NCBI RefSeq assembly: GCF_014656355.1
Contig: NZ_BNCG01000001.1
Location: 228,673 to 292,672 of the forward strand
Direction: 5' to 3'
Origin: Camelimonas fluminis
GTDB taxonomy: Bacteria; Pseudomonadota; Alphaproteobacteria; Rhizobiales; Beijerinckiaceae
DNA: 64,000 nucleotides
A program made the position numbers and the translations under genes. This document shows, in pieces, positions 38,250 to 47,063 of the stretch (its first letter is position 1; the number at the start of each line of letters is the position of its first letter). The notes beneath the pieces are model-generated. The model was not told where the DNA came from. It worked only from the letters and a program-made list of their open reading frames with translations, and ran no database searches.

Positions 38250-39074
38250 TCAGTCCGTCAGTTGGCCCCAGTCGCCAAGCGTGGCCTGAACCACGGCCAG
38301 GGCGGCGATGGCGGCGGTGTCCGCCCGCAGGATGCGGGGGCCGAGGGAGATGCGCGCGACGTTGGACCGTCGACCGATCAATGCGCGCTCGGCGTCGGAA
38401 AAACCGCCTTCTGGCCCAATCAGCAACGCCAGCGGCTGGCCGGCCGGCAGGGCGCGCAGCGCCTCCACGGGATTGGCGCACGGCGCGTCCTCGTCGCAGA
38501 AGATCAGCGCGCGGGCTGGCTCCAGCCGCTCAAGGGCGGCGGCAAGGCGCTCTTCGCTGGCGATGTCGGGAATCGCCAGCAACTCGCACTGCTCCGCAGC
38601 TTCCACGGCGTTGGCGCGCATGCGGTCGAGATTGACGCGGCGGGCCTCGGTGCGTTCGGTGATGACGGGCGCCAGGCGACTGACGCCCATTTCGACCGCC
38701 TTCTGCACCATGTAATCGAGGCGGGCGTGCTTGAGCGGCGCGAACAGATAATGCAGATCCGGACAGAAGACTTGCGGGCGGGTGCGATCATCAGGCGCCA
38801 GGGTGACCACGCCGCGCGCCGCCCCGACGATCCGGGCGCTCCATTCGCCGTCCATGCCATTGAACAGCAGCACCCGCGCGCCCACGCCCAGCCGCAGCAC
38901 ATGGGTGAGGTAGTGCGACTGCTGCTTCTCCAGGGTCACGGTTTCGACTGGCGTCTCGCCGGTCGCCAGGGACTGGCTGACGAACAGCCGCGGCGCGCGG
39001 CGGTCGCGCTGGCGGGGCGGAGAGGCGTCATGGCCGGAGACATCGTTCTGGCGCAAATCGGGCATCCCTGTCAT
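38250..39074 (-). CDS. rsmE: 16S rRNA (uracil(1498)-N3)-methyltransferase RsmE
   Basis: RsmE methylates U1498 of 16S rRNA. The product has the N-terminal PUA-like part (PRLFVSQSLATGE) and the SPOUT domain with its trefoil-knot SAM site: LLIGPEGGFSDAE and LGPRILRADTAAIAAL. KAVEMGVSRLAPVITERT is the other conserved block. I place the start at 39074, where AGGGACGA precedes ATG, giving 274 residues; ATG 39116 would add 14 residues with a weaker site. gshA follows downstream. Confidence 0.93.
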   Translation of the reverse strand: MTGMPDLRQNDVSGHDASPPRQRDRRAPRLFVSQSLATGETPVETVTLEKQQSHYLTHVLRLGVGARVLLFNGMDGEWSARIVGAARGVVTLAPDDRTRPQVFCPDLHYLFAPLKHARLDYMVQKAVEMGVSRLAPVITERTEARRVNLDRMRANAVEAAEQCELLAIPDIASEERLAAALERLEPARALIFCDEDAPCANPVEALRALPAGQPLALLIGPEGGFSDAERALIGRRSNVARISLGPRILRADTAAIAALAVVQATLGDWGQLTD

Positions 39075-39517
39075 TCGTCCCTGCTGTTCGTCCCGGTTGT
39101 TCGTGCTGTCATTCACGGCGCACAGGCCGCGCCGTCAGGCCGGATAGCGTGGGCGGCGCTCCCAAAACAGCCCCCCGGTCACCTCCGCCGGCGTCGCCAT
39201 GGCTCGTCGCGGCGCGAAAATGGCGATGTTGAACCCATAATAAACCATATTGATAAACACTTGTGGTTAGCGCTAGTTGTGTCGGAGTGATCGCAGCCCG
39301 TGATCCTGGTCCAATGGGGGCCATAATTCACTGGCATGTTGCGGTTTTACATTTTTGGCTGGGCGTGACGTGAGGTCGTTGTTGCGGCGACGGCGTTGCG
39401 AATCTGCGACGCGGCAGGCAGCCAGACGGTCGCCGCGACAGCGCTGGCCGGACCTGGCGGGCAAGGTGGTTTGCAGCGTGGTTTGATGGCGTCGTGGACA
39501 GAAAACGGGGAATGTTA
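39075..39517. other. divergent spacer between rsmE and a secreted protein gene
   Basis: It must hold promoters for both sides. AT-rich DNA at about 39225-39290 (CCATAATAAACCATATTGAT) and again at about 39325-39365 fits this. No gene is seen. Confidence 0.4.
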
Positions 39518-40015
39518 ATGAGTTTGCCAGTTCGGCGTATGTCGCTCGCCATGTCGATCGCGACGGGAATCGTCAGCCTGGGCGTTATGGCGTCTGCGCC
39601 AGCCCTGGCGCAGACGCCGCCGCCTGGATGCGAAAAGATGCAGACGCTGCTGCTCCAGCGTAAATCGCTTGTGGACGGCATTCAGAAGCTGAGCAAGGGC
39701 GGCAAGAAAATGGACGCCCGCGCCGCTTGCGGCGCTTTTGGCAAGCTGGTGTCCAACGGCGCCGAAACCGTCAAGTGGATGGAAGCCAACAAGGCGTGGT
39801 GCCAGATCCCCGAGAATTTCCTTGGTGGCCTCAAGTCGGATCACGAGAAGGCGATTGGCATCCGGGGCCAGGCCTGCAAGGTGGCGGCGCAGATCCAGCA
39901 GATGGAGAAGCGCGCTCGCGCCCAGGCGGCGCAGGGCGGCGCTGGCGGCGGCGGCGGCCCCTTGGGCGGCCCTGGTCTGACCGGACAGCGCAGCATCCCT
40001 GCCGGCGCGCTCTGA
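39518..40015 (+). CDS. small secreted protein with four cysteines, Gly-rich tail
   Basis: A 165-residue exported protein. The signal peptide ends in SAPALA-QTP. The mature part is helical and Lys-rich, with cysteines in PGCEKMQ, AACGAF, AWCQIP and QACKVAAQIQQ, which can form two disulfides. The C-terminal 35 residues are Ala/Gly-rich and probably disordered. Similar anonymous proteins occur in Hyphomicrobiales; function unknown. The ATG at 39518 has GGGG seven bases before it, and 39512 is an in-frame alternative. It interrupts the usual ubiA-rsmE adjacency. Confidence 0.72.
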   Translation: MSLPVRRMSLAMSIATGIVSLGVMASAPALAQTPPPGCEKMQTLLLQRKSLVDGIQKLSKGGKKMDARAACGAFGKLVSNGAETVKWMEANKAWCQIPENFLGGLKSDHEKAIGIRGQACKVAAQIQQMEKRARAQAAQGGAGGGGGPLGGPGLTGQRSIPAGAL

Positions 40016-40304
40016 GCCGCTGGCGCCAGACGCGGCGCGTGCTGGCCTGATGGCGACCCCCGTCAGGGCGGAGACCGGCCTGGCGCCGGGTCTGACAATT
40101 CTGGAATTGTTGGCGGCGGCGCGATCTGATCGCGCCGCATTGCCTTGTCGGGGGCCTGTTGAGGCGGCGCTCGCGCCGCCGGCTGCCCGCCGGCCCCCGG
40201 ATCATGGTTCGCCGTAACGCGCCTCGCCAGAACGGTGAAACCGTCTCCGTTCAATGGTAGAGGGCGAAATACCAGATCTGGATCAGGTTTCAGGGGGCAA
40301 AGCC

Positions 40305-41261
40305 ATGAACGACGCCATCGACAGGCAGGCGGCCGACCCGTTGACGTTGCCAGACGCGGATCGCGGCAATTGGGTGGACCGGCGCGCGCCGGCGTCCGCG
40401 CGGCCTTTCCTCAAGATGGCCCGCGTCGACCGGCCGATCGGCTGGTGGCTGTTGCTGCTGCCCTGCTGGTGGTCGGCGACCCTGGCGGCCATCGCCGCAG
40501 GACATCCGTGGCCCAATCTGGCCCACATGGCGCTATTTTTCGTCGGCGCCGTGGCGATGCGCGGCGCCGGCTCAACCTGGAACGACATCACCGACCGCAA
40601 CCTTGACGGCAAGGTGGCCCGCACCCGCATGCGGCCGCTGCCTTCTGGCCAGATCACGGTGCGTCAGGCGCTGGCCTCGATGGCGCTGCAATGCCTGATC
40701 GGTCTCGCGGTCCTGTTGTGCTTCAACGGCTTCACCATCTGGCTGGGGATCAGCTCCCTGGCGATCGTGGCTGTTTATCCGTTCATGAAGCGCATCACCC
40801 ATATGCCGCAGTTCGTGCTGGGGCTGGCGTTTTCGTGGGGCGCGCTGGTGGGGTGGGCGGCGGCGTCCGGCTCGCTGGCCTGGCCGCCCGTGGTCATGTA
40901 CGCGGCGGCTGTGCTGTGGACCATCGGCTATGACACCATCTACGCCATTCAGGATCTGGAAGACGACGAGATCGCCGGCATCAAATCCTCGGCCCGGTTG
41001 TTCGGCGCCCATGTGCGGACGGCGGTCGGCGTGCTGTACGCAGCCGTCGTGGTTCTGCTGGCGCTTGCCCTGTGGGGCGTGGGCGTCGGTCTCGCTGGCT
41101 GGCTGGGCCTCGCCGGTTTCGCCGCTCACCTGGCCTGGCAGACCAGAAGCATTTCCCGGGACGAGCCAGCCCGGTCGCTGAGGCTGTTCCGCTCCAACCG
41201 CGACGCCGGGCTGATTCTGCTCGCCGGCCTGCTCGCCGATGCGTTGACAGCGATGGCCTGA
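40305..41261 (+). CDS. ubiA: 4-hydroxybenzoate polyprenyltransferase UbiA
   Basis: UbiA attaches the polyprenyl tail to 4-hydroxybenzoate in ubiquinone synthesis, in the inner membrane. Both Asp-rich motifs are present: NDITDRNLDGKVARTRMRPL and YAIQDLEDDEIAGIKSSA. Between and after them are seven or eight hydrophobic helices. ATG 40305 follows GGGGG at a normal distance and gives 318 residues; the ATG at 40254 has no site. Divergent rsmE-gshA neighbourhood is typical. Confidence 0.95.
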   Translation: MNDAIDRQAADPLTLPDADRGNWVDRRAPASARPFLKMARVDRPIGWWLLLLPCWWSATLAAIAAGHPWPNLAHMALFFVGAVAMRGAGSTWNDITDRNLDGKVARTRMRPLPSGQITVRQALASMALQCLIGLAVLLCFNGFTIWLGISSLAIVAVYPFMKRITHMPQFVLGLAFSWGALVGWAAASGSLAWPPVVMYAAAVLWTIGYDTIYAIQDLEDDEIAGIKSSARLFGAHVRTAVGVLYAAVVVLLALALWGVGVGLAGWLGLAGFAAHLAWQTRSISRDEPARSLRLFRSNRDAGLILLAGLLADALTAMA

Positions 41262-41446
41262 CCGCGGCGGGGCGCAACAGGGCAAGGCGCGCGAAACGCC
41301 TTGTGAGCGAGCCAGCGCAGGCGTATGTATCTGGCGTTCCGCGTATTCTTCACGCGGGGCAGACAGACGATCATGCCAGATTGGCGTTTTGCTCCGTCTT
41401 TTTAAGTCGACATTTTTTGACGCGGGGCGGCGTCCGCTTCGCTGAA

Positions 41447-42334
41447 ATGCTCCAGGGAGCCTGTCCGATCTCCGCGCGCATTCCCCCAGCCCGTACGCCC
41501 ATCATCAGCACGGCCGGCAGCGGCGCCGACGCCGAGGCCCTGCGCGTGGTCATGCGCCAGGCGGCGATTGCCGGCGGCGACATCGCCATGGCCTCGTTCC
41601 GTCCAGGCCAGCAGACCAGCGCCAGGGTGCGTTACAAGACCGGCAATTCGCCGGTGTCCGACGCAGACGAAGCGGTTGACGCATATCTGAAGGAGACCCT
41701 GACGGCGGCGTTTCCCTCCGCAGGATGGCTCTCCGAGGAAACCCGCGACGACCGCGCCCGTCTCGACCATGACCTGTGTTGGGTCGTCGATCCGATCGAC
41801 GGCACGCGCGCCTATTGCGCCGGCGACAGTAACTGGACCGTGGCGATCGCCCTGGTGGAGAAGGGCCGGCCTCTGGCGGGCGTGGTTTATGCGCCAGCCC
41901 TGGGCGAGCACTACAGCGCCGTGCGCGGCGCCGGGGCCGAAATGAACGGCGCGCCCATCGCCGCTTCGCTGCGCGAGCAGGCGGGGGGCGCCCGCACCGC
42001 CGGCCCGGGGCCGATGATCGACAAGCTTGAGCGTTACACCGGCGCGCTGACCAGGATGCCCCGATTGCCGTCGCTGGCGTTGCGGCTGGCGCGGGTGGCC
42101 AGCAACGACCTTGATATCGCCCTGGTGTCGGCGCATGCGCGCGACTGGGACATCGCGGCCGCCGATCTGCTCATAGAAGAGGCGGGAGGACTGTTGACGG
42201 GGCTGGACGGCTTCCGGCCAGTGTATAATTTGCGGGATCCGCAGCACGAGACCCTGGTTTCGACCGGCGCGCCGCTGCATGGCGAAGTGCTGGAAGGCGT
42301 GCAGGATCTCATGCGCCGTAATGGCTGGACCTGA
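41447..42334 (+). CDS. inositol monophosphatase-family phosphatase (CysQ-like)
   Basis: A 295-residue member of the Li+-sensitive, Mg2+-dependent phosphatase family, which includes IMPase and CysQ (3'-phosphoadenosine 5'-phosphate hydrolysis). Metal-binding signatures are GWLSEETRDD, WVVDPIDGTRAYCAG and ARDWDIAAADLLIEEAGG. Alphaproteobacterial homologues next to DUF4170 are annotated either as CysQ or inositol monophosphatase, and sequence does not separate these. The ATG at 41447 has no good binding site, and the conserved sequence begins some 25 codons later, so the start is uncertain. Confidence 0.88.
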   Translation: MLQGACPISARIPPARTPIISTAGSGADAEALRVVMRQAAIAGGDIAMASFRPGQQTSARVRYKTGNSPVSDADEAVDAYLKETLTAAFPSAGWLSEETRDDRARLDHDLCWVVDPIDGTRAYCAGDSNWTVAIALVEKGRPLAGVVYAPALGEHYSAVRGAGAEMNGAPIAASLREQAGGARTAGPGPMIDKLERYTGALTRMPRLPSLALRLARVASNDLDIALVSAHARDWDIAAADLLIEEAGGLLTGLDGFRPVYNLRDPQHETLVSTGAPLHGEVLEGVQDLMRRNGWT

Positions 42335-42540
42335 CCGGCGCTGCCTGGCGCAACTGTCATGGTGACCAGATAAACAGGTGAGGAAGCGCTGCAGGCCGGG
42401 CGGGTTTGCCGGAGTCCCCGGTTCCTGCCTGTGCCATCGGCCTGATGCGTCGGCGCCCGGGGCGGCGGCGGCCATCAGGCCGGAGATGCGCGGGCAGGGC
42501 GGCGTCGCGGCGGTTGAAGCAGTCAGTTACAGAGGCTTTC

Positions 42541-42780
42541 ATGGCAAACGGATCGTCAAAACAGCTTCTTCACCTTGTGTTTGGCGGAGAACTCACCGAC
42601 CTGGAGCACATCGAGTTCCGGGATCTCAAGAAGCTGGATATTGTCGGCATGTACCCCGACTACGCCAGCGCCTACGCGGCGTGGAAGGGCAAGGCGCAGG
42701 GCAGCGTCGACAACGCCCTGATGCGTTATTTCATCGTCCACCTGCATCGCCTCATCGATCCCGAGACCGCCGGCCCGTAA
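42541..42780 (+). CDS. DUF4170 family small protein
   Basis: The 79-residue protein is a clear DUF4170 member: QLLHLVFGGELTDLEHIEF, LDIVGMYPDYASAYAAWKGKAQ and RYFIVHLHRLIDP. The role is unknown; it is found in alphaproteobacteria, typically after the IMPase-family gene and before the Kdo transferase cluster, as here. ATG 42541 follows AGAGG by six bases. A strong terminator begins five bases after its stop. Confidence 0.92.
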   Translation: MANGSSKQLLHLVFGGELTDLEHIEFRDLKKLDIVGMYPDYASAYAAWKGKAQGSVDNALMRYFIVHLHRLIDPETAGP

Positions 42781-42784
42781 TGCC

Positions 42785-42818
42785 AAAACCCCAGGGAGCC
42801 CGACACACTGGGGTTTTT
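42785..42818 (+). terminator. strong intrinsic terminator after DUF4170
   Basis: AAAACCCCAG (42785-42794) pairs perfectly with CTGGGGTTTT (42808-42817) around a 13-base loop, with a T run. The symmetric A/T tracts make it potentially bidirectional. Confidence 0.88.
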
Positions 42819-43421
42819 GGTGGGGGGGCCAGACCCAGGCGGCGCAAGGCGCGCCCTGGCGGGGCATGCGGCGCGCCGACCTGAGTTTTGTGGATCGTGG
42901 GATGCGCCCGCCTGTTCGCGATCTGGCGCCAGGCTGGAGCGCCGCGCGCGGATGCGGCGTCGCCGAAACGCCCGGCGCGAGGGGCAAGGCGCCAGACGGC
43001 GGTTTTCCCCGCAACCCGCCTGGCAGGGTTAACCCGCGCGTTGATGGCGCGAATCTGCGCAAAGCCCTTGCATTTCATGCAATTTTCGGCGATCTGGAGC
43101 CGCGCACCATCACGCGATGCGTGAGAGGCGGCGTTTGCGTCCGGGCAGGATCTTCGCGCGACCCACCGCGGGTTGAGCAGCTTCGGCGCGCGCCGACGGA
43201 GCGCGCTCGCCCGTGGGCGCCGCCATGGCTGGCGGCGTTCGCAAACAGATCGGCAGGTCCGGACATCGCTCCAGGCTCCTGATTGCCCCGCGCGTTCGGA
43301 CGTGGCGACGCCAGTTGCGTCTGATAATGCGCTATCCTGCTGATTCGATGCGGCTTGCGCGACTGTCTGCGCGCCCATCCTCAGACGCCAGCAAGGCCGG
43401 AAGCCGGTCGGAAATTACGGA
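42819..43421 (+). other. spacer before the acyltransferase-waaA-lpxK operon
   Basis: About 600 bases with no supported gene. Frames on either strand are Arg/Ala-rich shadows with no binding sites. The operon promoter should lie towards the right end (about 43315-43415), but I cannot name a -35/-10 pair with confidence. Confidence 0.35.
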
Positions 43422-44192
43422 ATGGGTCTCATCAAACGCATTGGGCGGTCGCGGGCGGTGCAGGAAACGCTTGGGTTCCTGCTTGCGCGCTATCTCGACC
43501 TTGTCCAGGCGACGACCCGTTTCCAGATGGACCCGCCGGACATCTATGATCGTATTGGCCCCCAGATGCCGGTGATCGCCGCCATGTGGCACGGGCAGCA
43601 TTTCATGATCACCTTCGCCAAACGCCGGCAGGATCCGGCGGCGGCGCTGGTGTCGCGCTCCGGCGACGGCGAGTTTAACGCCATTGCCCTCCGCCACCTG
43701 GGCGTGCGGGCCATTCGCGGCTCTGGCGCGCGCAAGGCCAGCCAGATCCGTGACAAGGGCGGCGTGCGGGCGCTGATCGCCATGAGCCGGGCGCTGGCCA
43801 ACGGCGAAATGGTGGTGATGACAGCCGACGTGCCCAAGGTTTCCCGTATCTGTGGACCGGGCGTCGTGGCGTTGGCCCGCATGTCTGGCCGGCCGGTGTG
43901 CCCGGTGGCGGTGGTGAGCAGCCGGCGCATTGATTTCAGGAGCTGGGATCACGCCTCGATCGGTCTGCCGTTCGGGCGCGGCGCCATCGTCATCGGCGAG
44001 CCCGTGCATGTGCCGGCGGACGCCGGCGAAGCCGCCATGGAGGCGGCCCGGCTTGCCGTCGAACAGGGGTTGGATGCAGTCCACGCGCGCGCCTACGCTC
44101 TGGTGGGAACGCCAGATCCTGGCGCCAAAAAGCCGTTGGAAAATCAGCCGGCAGCCCCGGATGCGGGATCCCGCGCAGGAGAGTCGCCATGA
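43422..44192 (+). CDS. DUF374 lysophospholipid acyltransferase-like protein
   Basis: The 256-residue protein belongs to DUF374, related to LPLAT/lipid A acyltransferases. Visible landmarks are IAAMWHGQHFMITFAKRR (the H-x4-D-like position here reads HGQHF), VSRSGDGEFNAIALRHLGV and AIRGSGARKASQIRDKGGV; a later TADVPKVSRICGPGVVALAR block fits the acceptor pocket. In alphaproteobacteria it usually precedes waaA, suggesting a role in lipid A or outer-membrane lipid acylation, unproven. Its end overlaps waaA by four bases (ATGA). Confidence 0.88.
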   Translation: MGLIKRIGRSRAVQETLGFLLARYLDLVQATTRFQMDPPDIYDRIGPQMPVIAAMWHGQHFMITFAKRRQDPAAALVSRSGDGEFNAIALRHLGVRAIRGSGARKASQIRDKGGVRALIAMSRALANGEMVVMTADVPKVSRICGPGVVALARMSGRPVCPVAVVSSRRIDFRSWDHASIGLPFGRGAIVIGEPVHVPADAGEAAMEAARLAVEQGLDAVHARAYALVGTPDPGAKKPLENQPAAPDAGSRAGESP

Positions 44193-45478
44193 CCGATACG
44201 CCGCTGACCCTGCGCCTGTATCGCGCCGCCATGTCCCTGGCGGAGCCTTTCGCGCCGTTGCTGCTGGCGGCGCGCCGGCGGCGCGGCAAGGAGGACGGCG
44301 ATCGCATCGCGGAGCGGCGCGGCGTCGCCAACACGCCGCGCCCAGCCGGTCGTCTGGCATGGCTGCATGGGGCCAGCGTTGGCGAAACCATCTCCATCCT
44401 GCCGATCATCGAGCGGCTGACCCAGCGCGGCTTTACCGTGCTTGTCACCTCCGGCACCGTGACCTCGGCCGGCGTGCTGGCCGAACGGTTGCCGCCCGGG
44501 GCTTTCCACCAGTTCGCGCCGCTGGATACCCCGCGCTACATCCGCCGCTTTCTCGATCACTGGCAGCCGGACCTGGCGCTGGTGGCCGAATCCGAGCTGT
44601 GGCCGAACATGATCGTAGCGCTGGAAAAACGGGGCGTGCCGCTGATCCTCGTCAACGGTCGCATGTCGGAGCGGTCGTTCCGGCGCTGGCAACGGGCGCC
44701 GAAGACGGCGCGGGCGCTGCTTGGCTGCATCGACGTCGCCCTGACCCAGACGCCAGCCGACGCCGAGCGTCTCGCCCGCCTTGGCGCGCCGCGCGTCACC
44801 ATCGCCGGCAATCTGAAATTCGACGCGCCGGCGCCGCCCGCCGACACCCAGACGCTGGCGTTGATGCAGGGGCAGGTGAGCGGCCGCCCGGTCTGGCTGG
44901 CGGCAAGCACCCACGGCGTGGAAGATGAAATCGCCTGCTACGTGCACATGACGCTGAAGGAACGCTGGCCCGATCTGCTGACCTTCATCGCTCCCCGCCA
45001 TCCCCATCGCGCCGAGGATGTGGCGCGCATGGCCGAGGAGGAGGGGCTGGAGGCGATGTTGCGCTCTGAAGGCTATGCCCCGGGCTCGGCCACGGAGATT
45101 TACATTATTGATGTGATGGGTGAACTCGGCCTGTATTTCCGCCTCGCCCAGGCCGCCTTCATTGGCGGTTCGCTGGTCAATCATGGCGGGCACAATCCGA
45201 TCGAGCCGGCCAAGCTGCGCACGCCAATCCTGCATGGCCCGCATGTGCACAATTTCAGCGACGTTTATGCGGCTTTCGACGGCGCCGGCGGCGCCGTGCC
45301 GGTGACCGACGCCGAGGAACTGGCGGAGGCGATATCGACGCTGTTGCAGGACGCGGCGCGCGGGCGCGACATGACGCGGGCCGCTGCCGGTGTGGTCGAT
45401 CGCTATGGCGGGGCGCTGGAACGCACCTTGCAGGCCATCGAACCCTATATCCTGCAAATGGAGCTGGAGCGGCTCTGA
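44189..45478 (+). CDS. waaA: 3-deoxy-D-manno-octulosonic acid transferase WaaA (KdtA)
   Basis: WaaA transfers Kdo from CMP-Kdo to lipid IV-A at the inner membrane. The 429-residue protein shows the N-terminal glycosyltransferase signature LAWLHGASVGETISILPII, then LVTSGTVTSAGVLAERLP, the catalytic ESELWPNMIVALEKRGVPLIL block, the ASTHGVEDEI loop and the C-terminal GGSLVNHGGHNPIEPAKL. An N-terminal hydrophobic segment anchors it. It overlaps both neighbours (ATGA at 44189, TGATG at 45476), so the three genes are translationally coupled. Confidence 0.96.
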   Translation: MTDTPLTLRLYRAAMSLAEPFAPLLLAARRRRGKEDGDRIAERRGVANTPRPAGRLAWLHGASVGETISILPIIERLTQRGFTVLVTSGTVTSAGVLAERLPPGAFHQFAPLDTPRYIRRFLDHWQPDLALVAESELWPNMIVALEKRGVPLILVNGRMSERSFRRWQRAPKTARALLGCIDVALTQTPADAERLARLGAPRVTIAGNLKFDAPAPPADTQTLALMQGQVSGRPVWLAASTHGVEDEIACYVHMTLKERWPDLLTFIAPRHPHRAEDVARMAEEEGLEAMLRSEGYAPGSATEIYIIDVMGELGLYFRLAQAAFIGGSLVNHGGHNPIEPAKLRTPILHGPHVHNFSDVYAAFDGAGGAVPVTDAEELAEAISTLLQDAARGRDMTRAAAGVVDRYGGALERTLQAIEPYILQMELERL

Positions 45479-46500
45479 TGCGCGCGCCGGGCTTCTGGCA
45501 GCAGCGCAATCCCGGCTTGCCAGCGCGCCTCGCCATGGCCCTGCTGGCCCCGGTCGCCGCCATCTATGGCGGCGTGACGGCGCGGCGCATGGCCAGGCCT
45601 GGCGGTCACGCCGGCATTCCGGTGATCTGCGTTGGCAATTTTGTCGCCGGCGGCGCCGGCAAAACGCCCACCGCCCTCAGCATCGCCGCCCATCTGGCGC
45701 GGCGCGGTTTGCGGCCCGCCTTCGTCAGTCGCGGCTATGGCGGCGCGCTATCGGGCCACAACAGCGTTACGCGCATCGACCCGGCCGTGCATGACGCGCG
45801 CCTCGCCGGCGACGAGCCGCTGCTGCTGGCGGCGTCGGCGGCGACCTTCGTGGCCCGTGACCGCCTCGCCGGCGCTTTGGCCGCTGCCCAGGCGGGCGCA
45901 GATGTGATCATTCTCGACGACGGCCTGCAGAACCCGGCGTTGCACAAGGATCTGGTCCTGGCTGTGGTCGATGGCGCCGTCGGCGTCGGCAATGGTCGCG
46001 TCGTGCCGGCGGGGCCGTTGCGGGCGCCGTTGCCGGCGCAATGGCCGTCTGTGCATGCTGTGGTGGTGATCGGGCCCGGCGAGGCGGGAGAGGCGCTTGC
46101 CCGGGGGGCGCAGGCGCGCGGCAAGCCGGTGCTGCGGGCGGCGTTGCGGCCGGATGCGGATGTCGCCGCTCATCTGGCCGGCCGGCGGGTGCTGGCGCTG
46201 GCCGGCATCGGCCGCCCCGAAAAATTTGTCGCCACCCTGCGGGAGGTTGGCGCGGAGGTGGTCGATCTCGCCGCCTTTGGCGACCACCATCCTTACAGCG
46301 TCGCCGATCTGGCGCCGCTGGCGGCCCGCGCCGCCCGCGAGGGCCTCGCGCTGGTCACCACCGCCAAGGACGGGGCGCGCATGGCCGGCGATCTTGGCCT
46401 GGCGCCGATGCTGACGCAGATGACCGTGCTGCCGGTGACGCTGGCGTTCGCGGATGACGCGGCGCTGGACGCCTTGCTTGCGGGGGTGTTGGGCGGATAG
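45478..46500 (+). CDS. lpxK: tetraacyldisaccharide 4'-kinase LpxK
   Basis: LpxK phosphorylates the 4' position of the lipid A disaccharide to give lipid IV-A, the WaaA acceptor. The 340-residue protein has the P-loop CVGNFVAGGAGKTPT, SRGYGG, the DEPLLLA block, ILDDGLQNPALHKDL and the AGIGRPEKF turn. N-terminal hydrophobic residues attach it to the membrane. The ATG at 45478 overlaps the waaA stop by one base. It closes the operon, converging on the DUF2093 gene. Confidence 0.96.
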   Translation: MRAPGFWQQRNPGLPARLAMALLAPVAAIYGGVTARRMARPGGHAGIPVICVGNFVAGGAGKTPTALSIAAHLARRGLRPAFVSRGYGGALSGHNSVTRIDPAVHDARLAGDEPLLLAASAATFVARDRLAGALAAAQAGADVIILDDGLQNPALHKDLVLAVVDGAVGVGNGRVVPAGPLRAPLPAQWPSVHAVVVIGPGEAGEALARGAQARGKPVLRAALRPDADVAAHLAGRRVLALAGIGRPEKFVATLREVGAEVVDLAAFGDHHPYSVADLAPLAARAAREGLALVTTAKDGARMAGDLGLAPMLTQMTVLPVTLAFADDAALDALLAGVLGG

Positions 46501-46689
46501 GCGCGGCTGTGTCATGCCCAGCGTGCTGCGGGCATTCACGCGGGAGGCAGGCGCAGGCGCGCCGCCTGGAAGGGCCGGCGGCCTTGTGGGTGGCCGGGCC
46601 AGGCGCCGCCATGAGGCCCGGAAGCATGGCGGGCTGGCGGACGCCAGCGGACGGCTGGACCGTCGCCGGCGCGCGCCGGCGCCCTGGCC

Positions 46690-46908
46690 TTACTGCTGCG
46701 GACCGAGCTTGAGCTTGTGGGCCTTCAGCACCTCGGCGGGCGACAGATAGGCCTCCTGGCGCTCAGCGCTCCAGTAGTGCAGTTCGTCCAGCGGAATTGG
46801 GGTTCCCGTCACGGCGCAACGGACAAAATCGCCGGCGCGGATCACGCGATAGTCGCCAGATTCATAGTGCAGCTTCGCTTCGTTCTGGCCGGCGTTCAAC
46901 CTGTCCAT
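46690..46908 (-). CDS. DUF2093 family small protein
   Basis: The 72-residue protein matches DUF2093: EAKLHYESGDYRVIRAGDF, CAVTGTPIPLDELHYWS and AERQEAYLSPAEVL. The compact fold with one Cys may bind a metal or RNA but no function is known. ATG 46908 is preceded by GGAGCAGGAC. The frame open to 46989 is not homologous. It commonly neighbours lpxK in Hyphomicrobiales. Confidence 0.9.
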   Translation of the reverse strand: MDRLNAGQNEAKLHYESGDYRVIRAGDFVRCAVTGTPIPLDELHYWSAERQEAYLSPAEVLKAHKLKLGPQQ

Positions 46909-47028
46909 GTCCTGCTCCGTGCGGCCGCCTGGCCGCGTTAAAAATCGCTCGCGCCTTCCTGACGCCAGATCGCGAAGCTGCTGACGCATCCACGACCTGC
47001 AACGCCCGGGCGCCGCTCTGGCGGCGTC

Positions 47029-47059
47029 AAACCCCCATGAGCCTGACTCATTGGGGGTT
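47029..47059 (-). terminator. intrinsic terminator after xseA
   Basis: AAACCCCCATGAG and CTCATTGGGGGTT form a stem with one bulge and a five-base loop. Read on the minus strand it starts five bases after the xseA stop and is followed by TTTG. It would separate xseA from the DUF2093 gene. Confidence 0.7.
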
Positions 47060-47063
47060 GGTC

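Noticed and set aside
37771-38481. Minus-strand frame filling the rsmE-gshA spacer
   Set aside because: Arg/Pro/Ala-rich product with no binding site that overlaps both certain genes.
42752-43378. 208-codon minus-strand frame upstream of the acyltransferase operon
   Set aside because: Cysteine/Arg-rich shadow with no binding site, and it crosses the DUF4170 terminator.
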